This document shows, piece by piece, positions 11,110 to 23,537 of a DNA stretch of 64,000 bases. Under the pieces are notes generated by a model. That model made no database searches. It had not been told where the DNA came from and was given only the letters and a program-made list of their open reading frames with translations. The DNA comes from Brachionus plicatilis (lineage: Eukaryota > Rotifera > Eurotatoria > Ploima > Brachionidae), in assembly GCA_010279815.1 (NCBI GenBank), contig QEOQ01000573.1, positions 431,233 to 495,232 of the forward strand, read 5' to 3'. Positions within the stretch are counted from its first letter, which is position 1; every line of letters begins with the position of its first letter. The position numbers and the translations under genes were made by a program.

Positions 11110-11510
11110 TTGATCAAAGGGCTCATAGAATTATTTTCTGAGAAATTTTTTAAAGGGATAAAATAAAGAAAAAAAATTCAAAAAAAATTTACCATAGAAC
11201 TTTTTCAGAGAAATGATCCTCAAGGCAATAAATTGACAAGATATTTAAAATTTTTCTTTAATTTACAAAATACGAAAATTGAAAAAAAAATTTTTTCAAG
11301 AGCTAATAAAACGTAAATATATTTAAAATTTGATCTTAACAAAACAAGTTTAATTTCATTTAATCAAAGTTTTGTTTTTTTTTGAAGTTGCTTCATTATT
11401 TCTACGAAAAATTATTTATGATTAATGAAATTTAATGAAAATATTTTGCTTTATTTTATTCAATTTCTATGAATTAATTTTTCTATGATTTGATACATCA
11501 CCGATCTGGG
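11110..11510. repeat. Dispersed repeat, diverged copy of 39355-39690
   Basis: Both copies share words in the same order: CATAGAATT, a TTTTTTAAAGG(T/G)ATAAAATA block, and near the end TTAATTTTTCTATGA followed by TTGAT(A/T)CATCACCG. Sequence between is AT-rich and diverged. The family is unknown to me. Confidence 0.5.
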
Positions 11511-11860
11511 TAATTCAATTTGTTTTGTTTATGGTATATTAACAGACAGCTTTTTACCTTAAAATTTATCTTCTCTAAAACAATTTAAAATTTCACTACC
11601 TGAACTTAATTTTTTATTTTAGAAATTTTATCAAAATTTATTAAAGAAATTAAAAAAACATTACTCTGATATTACTCTTAAAAACTTCTACAATGCTAAT
11701 ATTTATTTTTGGCGAAAATTTTTTATTATCTTAGTTAAATACTCAAGATAAGGACACTTTAAGTTTGCCGTGAGTAAAAACTAGCTCATTTAAACAAACC
11801 CTGAAGATTTCTGATGCTTAGCCTTGTGAATTGCTTAAAGTCATAGCAAAAGCAATTCTA

Positions 11861-12006
11861 AAAAGGAATCGGTTCCTTTGACAGTCAAAACAAAAGCCAA
11901 AATCTTTAGGTGTTAGTGGTATTCATGGAATATAAAACAGAAAATATTCCCTTATAGCCATTTCAGGGTGAATATTAATAATAATAATGATAAAAGTATA
12001 AGCTAC
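11861..12006. repeat. Direct repeat pair, copy 1
   Basis: The stretch with GGTTCCTTTGACAGTCAAAA, then GAATATAAAACAGAA, TATTCCCTTATAGCCATTT and AGGGTGAATATTAA, ending near ATAAGCTAC, recurs at 12607-12744 in the same orientation with blocks of high identity. No protein frame runs through it. Confidence 0.7.
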
Positions 12007-12606
12007 GGAAGAAAACCTGCAGAGCTAAGATTAGTCTCGCTATGAGAGCTATTTTTTTCTAATAACATAATAATATTCATATTTGAGTTCAAACCAAAAA
12101 AGATACTTTCATTAAAATAATTGCTAAAAAATGTAAAAACACATGTCACTAAATGATTAACCTTGAAATTGATTTTTAAATAAATTTTGTGTTTCTCCCG
12201 AGTTTTCCTTCGTTTAACCCTCTTGTCAAGATGTAAAAAATTAAGTAGAAAATAATTATTAAAAAGAAAATGAGTTAAATAAAATTAAATAAAATGTGAA
12301 AAAAAAATTTAATATACTTAAAATAAAAAATAAGAGAAAATTATTATTTTTTTTAATTGTTTACAAATAATTTATTTTAAAAGAAAATTTTTCTTAACAT
12401 ATGACTGAAAGAAAATACTTCCAACCTAACAGAGCTAATTCCTTTGTTTTAAAAATACTTAAAATAATGATAAAGTTAGAAAATTTAAGACCTTCAATTT
12501 TTTAAAACTAGCATGCCGTTGTTTAAAACAACCCTCAAAATTTTAATTTTAAATTGATATCTAATATTAAATTTAGAGGCTATATTTTAATTATACCCTT
12601 AAAGCT

Positions 12607-12744
12607 GAAAATGAACTGGTTCCTTTGATAGTCAAAAGGAAAGACTTCATCTTAAGGTATTAGTAGTTTTCTTCGAATATAAAACAGAATTTATTCCCTT
12701 GTAGCCATTTAAGGGTGAATATTAACAATAATAATATAAGCTAC
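12607..12744. repeat. Direct repeat pair, copy 2
   Basis: Second copy of 11861-12006. Conserved blocks are GGTTCCTTTGA(C/T)AGTCAAAA, GAATATAAAACAGAA, TTCCCTT(A/G)TAGCCATTT and GGGTGAATATTAA. Islands of conservation between diverged spacers are more like a structured or regulatory unit than a simple recent duplication, but an old tandem copy is equally possible. Confidence 0.7.
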
Positions 12745-13457
12745 AACAGGAGAACTTTCTAGCGTGACTTTAGAAGTTAGTTATTCTTTTAAATTTTAGT
12801 CTTAACCAAACATTAACTGGATTTTTAAGTATTTGAAAATATTTTTCTCATTGTTATAAAAAATTGTGTAATGTGAATCAATTACGATTAATTGTTCAAC
12901 TAAAGTGTTTTTAGAACACTAAATGGCATCTAAATTCAGAAAAGAAATACCTATACTAAATAATGTAGCAAAAAAAAAGTATTTAAAAAGAACCAGATAT
13001 CAACTGTTCAATTTTATCTTAAAATATGATGGACGCTATTTGGTAGTTGACTTTCAGCAAATTTTAGAGACAAACACAAAATTTTTTTATTAAGTATAAT
13101 ATTTATATCATTTATAATGTGATGGTTTGTGTGTTGATGAAAATCTGATTTCGTATCTAATTTGGATCCCAATACATTCTTTGTGTATAATGATTCGACT
13201 CGTTCGATGAAATTGGATAAACAAAATTGAAAATATTAATTAAAGTTCCACAAAAAAATCTTGATTCGGCTATTGGGTGCAAATCAAGACCTGGGTGAAA
13301 GAAAAAAGCCTAGGAATAAAAGACATATAATTGTTTTTTTTTTAATTTACCTAAAAATAAGAAAATAGCATCAAACTTAATTTTTACAACAAACTTTTTT
13401 TGTGCTCATTAAGTAAAATTATTAAAAAAAGGCTAAAAAGTTTAATTAACGTAAAAA

Positions 13458-14183
13458 NNNNNNNNNNNNNNNNNNNNNNNNNNNNNNNNNNNNNNNNNNN
13501 NNNNNNNNNNNNNNNNNNNNNNNNNNNNNNNNNNNNNNNNNNNNNNNNNNNNNNNNNNNNNNNNNNNNNNNNNNNNNNNNNNNNNNNNNNNNNNNNNNNN
13601 NNNNNNNNNNNNNNNNNNNNNNNNNNNNNNNNNNNNNNNNNNNNNNNNNNNNNNNNNNNNNNNNNNNNNNNNNNNNNNNNNNNNNNNNNNNNNNNNNNNN
13701 NNNNNNNNNNNNNNNNNNNNNNNNNNNNNNNNNNNNNNNNNNNNNNNNNNNNNNNNNNNNNNNNNNNNNNNNNNNNNNNNNNNNNNNNNNNNNNNNNNNN
13801 NNNNNNNNNNNNNNNNNNNNNNNNNNNNNNNNNNNNNNNNNNNNNNNNNNNNNNNNNNNNNNNNNNNNNNNNNNNNNNNNNNNNNNNNNNNNNNNNNNNN
13901 NNNNNNNNNNNNNNNNNNNNNNNNNNNNNNNNNNNNNNNNNNNNNNNNNNNNNNNNNNNNNNNNNNNNNNNNNNNNNNNNNNNNNNNNNNNNNNNNNNNN
14001 NNNNNNNNNNNNNNNNNNNNNNNNNNNNNNNNNNNNNNNNNNNNNNNNNNNNNNNNNNNNNNNNNNNNNNNNNNNNNNNNNNNNNNNNNNNNNNNNNNNN
14101 NNNNNNNNNNNNNNNNNNNNNNNNNNNNNNNNNNNNNNNNNNNNNNNNNNNNNNNNNNNNNNNNNNNNNNNNNNNNNNNNNNN
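13458..14183. other. Assembly gap (726 N)
   Basis: Unsequenced bases. The open frame that appears to run across the gap is an artefact of reading N as sense codons. Confidence 0.99.
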
Positions 14184-17100
14184 AAAAAAAAAAACTAAAA
14201 ATAATTGAAATTTTTAACCGTAAAAGTTAAACAATTAGTTTTAAATGAATTTTTTTTGACCAAGTGAAGCGCAAAATTTAATTATTCATTGCCTAAATAT
14301 CTAATAGATTCTTCTTTGAGCCATGATGGCTAATGACCGTCAAAGATTGGAAAAGACACCGAGTCGAAGCAAAAAAATATGGAAAATAGCTTGTCTCTTA
14401 GATGAATAGCTTCAAATCAATGGCTTATCATTAACCTGATATTTAGAAAAAATTAAGAACGAAAGCAATTAATTTCTAAATTCGAAACTTAATTTTTGTT
14501 AAAATATCTCTTTATAACGAGCAACTTTAACGTCTGCGTTCGAAATTAATGCGTTCTGGACGTACAAGAATAAAAGTCGATGGAAACTTTGTTTCAAAAC
14601 TTCATAAATCAATTTTGCAAGCGAACGAAATGCTAAGATTGATTAGTTTAAATAGGTTTTTTATTCCAATTATTCGACCGCAGACTCACTTGAAAACATC
14701 AAGAGGCTCTATTTAGCTTAAATTGCTTAATCCAAACTAAAAATTCGATCAAAAATATTTTTTTTACAACTACAACAACAATCAAAATTTAATCTTTTAA
14801 TGTAATTTTAAATCCAACTCAAATTCTTAAAAAAATATTTATGAGTCAAAGATAAACATGACTAACACTTTTTTATCTCATTATTTTTTAAAATAAAGTA
14901 CTTATCTTCAATTGATATCGGAATTTCAAGGATCTAATAAGTTTGATAATTTCTTCTATCCAACACCTGAAACTCATTATTTGTTTTAGATAAAATAAAA
15001 CTCTAGAGAATTAGAAATTCACGAAATGCTGTCTTGTCTGGTATTGCCAAATTAAAAAACAAATTGAACAAAAATAATTCCTTTTTTGAAAAATTTAATT
15101 AAAAATTAATAAAGAATTGTTTAAAAATTTCTTTACTAAAAAAAATTTTTTCTTATATAAAAAAATACAAAAAGTTAAAAATCAATAGGGTTAAAATTGA
15201 TTTTCTAAAAAAAGGCTACAAAAAAAGTATGTTGGAGTATTTATTTAAACATTTTTGATTTATCAAAAATTGAACAATTTTTTTCAATTTGTATTTGAAA
15301 TTCACAACGCCGTCTTTTCTCCTGATTAATAAAATAATAAAAGTCATAAAACCAAAAATTTTCAAAAAATTTTAAAAAATTGTCCTATTCCTTTTTTTGT
15401 TGTGCATTTCCTAAGCATTGAGTTCGCATTCAAATCAAGTTTTTTACGCCTAATGCGGCAATAAGCTTGAGATTTTTGTGAAAAATAAAATTAATTCTTT
15501 TGAATTTTAAATTTGATGCAGTGCTTTAAATTGAATACAAAGAAAAATTAGAAAATAATTTTTTCTAATTTCCACCCAAAATTTTACTCGATCTGACATG
15601 TTTATTAAAAAATTATGTTGTAGTTCTCTAAAAATCTACATCATCTTTTCACTCAAAAAATATTTTATTATTTATTTCGTATGTATTTTTAGAAAAACAT
15701 GTGGTTTTTGTGGCACATTGTTTTATTATTATTACTTCTTTTTCTTTCTTATATATTTTTTTTGTTTGGGTTAGAAGTGGTCAAAAAATTAATCAAACAA
15801 AAAATTTAATAATAAGAATTTCTTTTTATTTTAACTAATTTTTCGTTAATAAAACCTTAGTGCCGAATAAGTAAGTTTATAGTACAAACATGCCCAATCA
15901 TCAATACTTAATTTTTTGTGAATTTTTTTGATATGCATTTGGTATGAATTTGGTTTCCTCCCTTTTTTAAATAATTTTTTTCATTAACTAATTTAAGTCA
16001 ACTTATATTCCACTCTAATATGAGTCTTTTAATTAAACGAAACGAGATTTTCCATTTAACTTACTTTATTTAATCCTCGCCTTTTTTTTTTAAACCGAAA
16101 ATTAAACTTTGATTTATAAAATACAGAACATTTAAAAATATTAAAAAAAAACAATAAAAAATTTAAAAATGGAGAACTATTCAATTAATTTATTAACATA
16201 AATGAAGGAGATACTATTGTCCCATATTATCTTCCTCGAATTAATTAAAGTGGTTCTAAATATATATATAAATAAATTGAATTTGTTAATTGAGTATTTT
16301 TTATTTAATTAAGTGAAAAATAAAAACAAGTAAATAACTTTTGATAGTAAAAACTTGCCACGAAGCTTTTATTCGGAAACCGAATGTAATAGTTAGAAAA
16401 AAAAATCTATGTAGTGGTCTATATTATTTGAATTAACAGTAACAACATTGAAATGGACCAAAAAATTAAGTTAAGAAGAAGGATTAAAGTAAATAAATTA
16501 CAAAACTAAATTTTCTTTCTAGTTTAGAAAAATAAAAAGCAGAGATTTTTTTTGATTCAAACATAGGGTCGGTGAAATTGGGAGCAATTTAAAAATCTAT
16601 TTATACATCTTAAAAATTTTAAGCTTAAAAAAATCAAAAAATTTAAAAAATTTTGACAGAGGCCTTAATTCTATTTTGTTGTCAAAAAATAGATTAAAAC
16701 AATTACTCTGCCTAGGAAAAATTCTAAACTCCTTAATTTACCGTCTCTTACAAAAAATTGTCAAATGACTATGATTCTTGACTTCAATAAATCAAAAAAA
16801 AATACAAAAAAAGTCTAAATTATTATTAAGTCATAAAATCTAATAAATTTTGATTATTTTTTTTCGAGCAATCAATTAATTTATCTCAAGACAGTGTTAG
16901 CATTCTTGTTTAATAGTAAAAGTTTTTTTTAAGAAAACTATTGAAATCCGGAAACAATGAAGACCTTTTGAATTAGGGCTTTAATCAAAAAAACTAAATA
17001 TCATGGATAAAATATTATCTAGAAACCTTGGAATCTATTTATCATTTTACGGATAGGTTGAATTTTGAAAAATGAATACTCACCTCTCATAATCAAAATA

Positions 17101-20100
17101 TTCTATTCCATTTTTTAAATCGAGCATTTATTATACTAAAAAATCAGTCTATTTAGTTAGGCCATTGGAAATTTGGCTAACCTTGTTGTCTTTAAAATAT
17201 TTGAATTTAATATTAATTGTCTTTTATGTGCATATTAAATTAAATATCTCACAAATGGTCAAGCTCAGCCCATAAAATACGCCAAATAAATCAATTAGTT
17301 ATTTGTTGTTGTCCCAAAGACTTTAAAAACAGTACTTGGCTCGAATTGACTATCAAAGACACTATAAAGTCTAACGAATCATACAAAAATTTATTAAAAA
17401 AAATTAATAAAACTAAAAGGTTACATAAAATTAAACTAGAAGGATTTGAAAAGAGTCATTTATTAAAAAATTATATATTAATTTTATTCATTCTATAGAT
17501 GGACTTTTATGCTATTTTGTCTAATTCTTAGTTTTATGACCGAGCTTTCGAATAACCTCATTTCAGGTTGAAGCCATTTGAATGCTCGAAAACTTATTTT
17601 AGATGTAAATATAAAAGAGTATTTTGATTAGCATTTGTTTTTATTTAAATCGCTTTGGTTAGTGATAGTTTTAAATAAATTGTTGAAGCAATGAAGCGCG
17701 AATTTCAAACTTGAATATACTATCATATTGGTTTTATCTATTGATCGCATCGATTTATATTTTTTATCAAAATTAATTAAATTTGTTCAAAATTTAAATA
17801 TTTCCTCTTCGAATTGGCAATGATTCGATCAAATGATTATTGATGAGTGAGTTTTCGAATGCACAAATAATTTATATTCTAATTCTAGATTTTTATCATT
17901 TATCAAATCAATCAAACATATTATAATAAGTGTTTAAAAAGATAAGAATTGTTAATTGAGTTAGATTGTGTAAAATTTGCATCTTAGCAATTTTCTTACA
18001 AAATTTGCAAAAAAATAAAAGCAATTCAAATTATTAAAAATAAAAGCTTAATTAATTACTCATGAATAGACAGCGAAAATATTATAAAATTACAATTGGG
18101 TATTTTTTATTCTTTGGGCCCTATTTCTTATTGTACTTAATTGTATTTTTAATTTTTATGACCCTAATAAAAATTATAGAAAATATTGTTTAAAGTACAA
18201 AAAATATAAATAAAAATAATTGAAAAATGTAAATTTGGTAATAGCTTTTATCTTTAATTAATTTATTATATTTTTATAATTCCAGATTGCTGCAAAATTG
18301 TCTTAAAACGTTTTGATCATTCCATTGAACTTTCAAATGATCAAGAAAGAAATATCCAGTCAATGGAATCTTAATTTATTATTTGTTTTTATAAATTTCA
18401 ATTCCGACAAATATGGTGATGTAAAAATTAAAAAAAAAAATTTAAATATATTCGAAATAATGATATTATTTTATAATTATATTTTTGGTTCCTGATCCTC
18501 TCGGAAAAAGAAAAAATTTTCTTATAATTTTAAACTTAATTTTTTTTTATCATCGCTGAATCTGGCCTAATTTTTGAAATAAAAATTTAAATTTTAAATT
18601 ATTATTCTTTTCCAAAAAAAAGGAAAATAAAAACAGTAGATTTCATTTAACTTAGATGATCTATTTTCGATTTATTTTTTTTATTATTGATAATACCCCT
18701 GAATGGAATCAAGGTTCAAGTTTTTACAGTGTTTGTTCTAGACTTAAATTTGAACAAATTTTCAGTAAAAAAATTTATTAATAGATAGTGCATTTGAAAA
18801 ATACGTGATAGTTATGAGGCTTATTTAAACTAATTTTGAAATAATCTAAATTATTTAATAAGAGCTCTGGATTCCTAACAAAAAAATCGAAAGATTAAAT
18901 TAAAAAAAATTAAAATTTCAGATTCAAAGTAATTAATTGCTACAATTCAATTTTATTAATTTACAATAATTTGAAATAAATGTTTTAACTTTAAATACAT
19001 AAAAGGTAAAAAATCCTAAATCATGATTTTAAATTTTTCTCAAAATTTTAATTTAATTTTTCATTTAATTAAATTTTTTTTAATTCGATATTAAGTAAAA
19101 AATAAAATAAATTAATCGTCAATTAATTTTTATTGTTAATTTTTATCATTCTAAATTAAATATGTATATTTAATAATTTTTTTAAAAAATTTACAAAATA
19201 CCATTCTAATAAATTAGTTACCTTTTTTTTTACATGAAATAATTATTTGCTAAACAAAATTCAAAAAATGACAAAAAAGATTTCTAAATTAAATTTTAAC
19301 CTTTGACATCACTTAAATGAATCATAGAATTTAATATATTATTATTTTTTGAATTTTAATTCCCATGGACAAAAGAAAAAATAAAAATTATCAAGCAAAA
19401 CAATTAAAAATAAGTTTTAATTATATAGATATATTAAATAGATTTAATTAAATTAATTAAAAAAGATTAATTTAAAAAAAATTGACAATTTTTTCTTCAA
19501 TCTTGAGACACATAGTCCTCACCTAATCTTACTGTTGAAAATTTGAAGATTGAATCTTCCATGTATAATATTTTTTTGGAAATAGGACTTTTCATCATTT
19601 GTTCTAAGAAAAAAATTTTTGTTTTGAATAAATCTGACCAACCGATTCATTTTTTAGTGCCTCATTTATTGGAGTAATATGAATAAATTTATTTAATATA
19701 GACTAATTGAGTTTAAATTATGCTTACACATGTGGTAAATAGATTTTTAATTTTTTTTAAAATAATTATGGCAAATTCTAAGATAAGCCATTGCATCTAA
19801 CTAGTAAATATATCATCATAAAATTGAATAATTAATGAAATTTTATCAAAAAAGTTAAATAATTTTTTTTAAAAAAAAATTTTTTTTTGAATGATTTGAA
19901 CATGTACAAATTTGAAGAGCATTGTTGATCTTTTAACTTAAAATATTTATTTCTCAATTCTGCCTCTAGGCAATTAAATATAAACAAAGTATTCTATTGA
20001 TAACAAAAATTTATTGTAAATTTTCGAGTGTAGTATTCTAGTTAGTAAAGACATCTTAAAAAACAAAATATTGAGGACAAATTCACTTTTAAAACAATTG

Positions 20101-20819
20101 ATTATTTGAATTTGAGCGTCTCAATTGTAATTTTAAGCTGATTTTAAGTTGACTAGAATAATTTTGTGCTTGAACTAAAAATCAAATCAAAATAAATATG
20201 ATTTTCTATTACTTTGATTATTTTAAATTCCACAGCCCTTATTAAAAACTTACCAATCTAACAAATTTATCAAACTGTAAAAATAAAAATAAAATAATTC
20301 ATTTTGATCGATTCTTAATATAACTGCTTAACTTTCCTTAATTTAAACATATTTTCATTAATCTAATTGATTCACTTTTAATTAATACAATTTGATTTAA
20401 AAAAAAATAAGTGCTCTTAATTGATTTATCTCATTCTTTGTTTCTATAAATTTTAATACAATTAACTTTTGATCGTTTTATTATAAAAAAAAAGTCTTCT
20501 AACAATAATCAAAAACACTAAAAATATTCAAATATCATATTAATAAAATCTTAAATTTTAAATTTTGTAGTTTCAAAATCAAATAACACTGTACTTTTCA
20601 AAAATTAATAGGCTTTAGAAATAATTTTTTCATTGGAAACCATTTCAAATAATTAATGTGATAATCTTTTATTTGATCGGTATTTCAAATCAAAATATTT
20701 TGTTTCTAATTTTCATAAAAAAATTAAATTTTAATATTCTGGAATTTAAAAAAATGAAAAAAATTCTCGATAATTTTCGAGCCTTTGCTCATTTATTTAA
20801 TTAAATGTTCAAAAATAAT
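14184..20819. other. Long gene-poor intergenic region
   Basis: About 6.6 kb of very AT-rich DNA with homopolymers and small palindromes. The only related sequence I can place is at about 15215-15312, a diverged copy of the arm of the inverted-repeat element at 58293-59008 (AAAAAAGTATGTTG, then AATTTGTATTTGAAATTCACAA). No conserved coding frame is visible. An open stretch at 18313-18495 is low-complexity and not convincing. Confidence 0.55.
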
Positions 20820-23537
20820 TTAATGATTTTTTTGAATTTTTTTCTTTCCGAAACTCAAAAATTTGTATACAAATCCTGCTAGTATGGCTCCAGTAATTGG
20901 ACCTGCCCAATAAATCCAGTGATTCGACCAATTTTGATTAATAAACGCCGGTCCAAAACTTCTGGCAGGGTTCATCGAGCCGCCAGTAAATTTTCCCTTC
21001 AAGATTTAAATATAAATTTAAATAAAAATATCCAATTTTTCTTACACCAAATAATGCGCCAACTGTCACAGCAAAGCCAATTGTTAATGGGAAAGATCCT
21101 CCAAGATCATTTCTTTTTTTATCAATGCATGCAAAAATTGTAAATAACAAAACAAAGGTAATAACAACTTCAACAAGATAACCTTGCAGAGGAGTTATTT
21201 GATCGCTCAGTAATGTCAACCCAATGTTTGAATATTTAACTGGAGATGAAAATATTTGATTTTCTCCTGGGAGCTTTGTTGAATTAGACTCTCGTTTTAG
21301 TCTGAGTAAAGTAGAATTTATGATCGAATTTTTGGAAGAAGCAGATGTATATAAATGAGTAGGAATCAATTCTACCAAAGTAAGAGCAGCGAGTACTGAT
21401 CCGATCAGTTGACATGCAATATAAAAAAGAGCTCTAACCAAATTTATGTGACCATTAGCTAAAAATGCAAGCGAAACAGCGGGATTAATATGTGCACCGC
21501 TAATGTGACCGAAGCCCCAGACTATAGAAGCAACCTTAAAAATTCAAAATAAAAAATTGTCAAAAATGAAGTTAATGATCATGATCAAAAATTTTAACTA
21601 AAAAAATTTTTAAAATACTTTTTTAATGAAATTTAATTCAAAAGCTTATTATTATAGCATTTAATTTTTAAAATCACAAAGACTAAATTTTAAAACAAAA
21701 ATTAAAAACTTATTTAAAGATAATCTTTTTCTTAAAGTCCTGTAAATTGTATCAACTAATAAATTCAATGTTCCACCTAAATCGAGCTTCTGTAAAGAAA
21801 TTTTAGTTAAATTTTCTTACATTTTTTAGAATTTTTGCAGAGGCTGAAATTTAATGGCACATATATAATTTCAAATGATACAATTAACCGAAATAATTTT
21901 GGAAATTTAAAATGAAATAAGAACTTTATGAAATTGAATTGAAGAACCCCCTAATAAATTGAAACCAAAGGGCTCTTTGAAGATTTCCAAAAGAGATTTA
22001 CATTTTATCTTTAAAGCTTCCACTAAAGCACTCAATTTCCCTTGGAAAGTGTCACATTAAATTATAAAAAAATGTACTTTTTATATCTTTTTAAAAATCA
22101 ACCATTTTCACTTGAAAAACTTCCACCAAATTCCTCTTGAAAAGGTTGATAAAATAGCACGAAAAGACCCTTGAAGAACATTTAAAAATTGCACCCATAG
22201 ACGATTTTAGAACTTTTAAAATAGTCTCGAGCGTATTATTTTCATTAAAAAAATTTAATTATCTTAAATATAGAATATATATATTTTTGCTTCAAAATTT
22301 GACAAACTAAAGAGATTTTTTAAGGAATCGTTAAAGAAACTATACAAAATCTCAAAAATTCAATTGACTGGGTCTCGATGATACTTTTAAAACATTTCCA
22401 AAGCACCCAATTAACACAAACGTAAAATGGCACACGAGGACATTTTGAAAACATTCTCTTAAGGTTGAGTCATTTTAGTTGAGTTGTACATTTTTTTCGT
22501 TTGAAATTCCCAAAACCCAAAAATTTTTATTTTTATTATATAAATTTTTTTATTATTCGATTATGCTAGGCATGTTTTTTTTCAATATGAAAATAAGTCT
22601 CTGTATTAAATTTTATAATTATTAATTATTTAAATAATTTTTGATTATGATTATAAAAATTCTATCTAAAATTTAAATTTTGACTAGATTTAAAGTTAAA
22701 ATTACAATTAAACCAGAACCAAGACAGCCATTAATCTCAGGCGGAGTAACATTTGGATCAGATATTGGCAAACCAAAGCCAATAACGAAAAGAACTAAAA
22801 TATATGTTCCCAAAAATTCAGCAAAAAGTGCCTGGTAAAAAGAAAAATTTTTTAGTTGACTAAAGCACCCTTGTTTCTGTGAATCTCCGTTACTGCCAAT
22901 ATTAATTGAAACTAAATAAAAAAGCTTATTATTTGAATTAAACTTTTGGCAAAGTCTCACATTCCAGCGATTTAGCATCTTTGTTGTATTTAAAATTAAT
23001 TGGCTTTGAATCTTCATTTACTTGAAAATAAATTTAATCAGAAGTAAAGAAAAATTTTGGGAGCATACCTTCAGCTGAATTTTTTTTTAATCTGTTGGTT
23101 TCACTTAAATAACTTGGACTTTTGCGGATGAGCACCCCTTGATCATCTATTAAAAACTCAGCTTTATCATCGCAAGTGTCGAGCAAATTTTTGATGTCCT
23201 TTACTTGAGCTATCTTAAACCGAGATGATTGATCTGAATTTTTGATCAATGGTTCCAATTGTTCATAGTCTGGATTTTTATCTGAATAAAGTTTAACTCT
23301 TTTTCCGTCCGAATTGTGGTTAAACCTTGAGTTTTTGTCAGGTGAAACAACCTGATCCAAATCTTCATCAGAAATTAAAGGTGCCTTAAACTCGTACGAT
23401 TTTCTATTTTGGATAATTTCATTACTTTCACTATTTTCATCCAACTTTTGTCTCATAGAAGAATCGCTTGTTCCCATAATACCCTCTCTATCAATACTTT
23501 CGATTAGGCTTGCATTTTCTGATCGACAAGCTTGCAT
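20820..23537 (-). CDS. Aquaporin, five exons, about 460 residues
   Basis: A water-channel type aquaporin built from minus-strand exons 23069-23537, 22944-23020, 22706-22876, 21046-21534 and 20820-20996. All junctions are GT-AG and lengths keep the frame (469, 77, 171, 489, 177). The first NPA box is in [13 protein letters not shown] (exon 4) and the second in [14 protein letters not shown] (exon 5). The serine after the second box, rather than aspartate, fits a water-selective rather than glycerol channel. Exon 3 carries helix 1 ([13 protein letters not shown]). The donor of exon 3 was placed at ATT|GTAATT because it restores the usual 13-residue spacing before GHISG. Odd points: a long hydrophilic N-terminus of about 190 residues and a roughly 40-residue extended extracellular loop. 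Introns are 48, 67, 1171 and 49 bases. Exon 2 boundaries are the least certain. Confidence 0.88.

Noticed and set aside
13400..14230. 276-codon open frame
   Set aside because: Almost entirely N; it spans the assembly gap.
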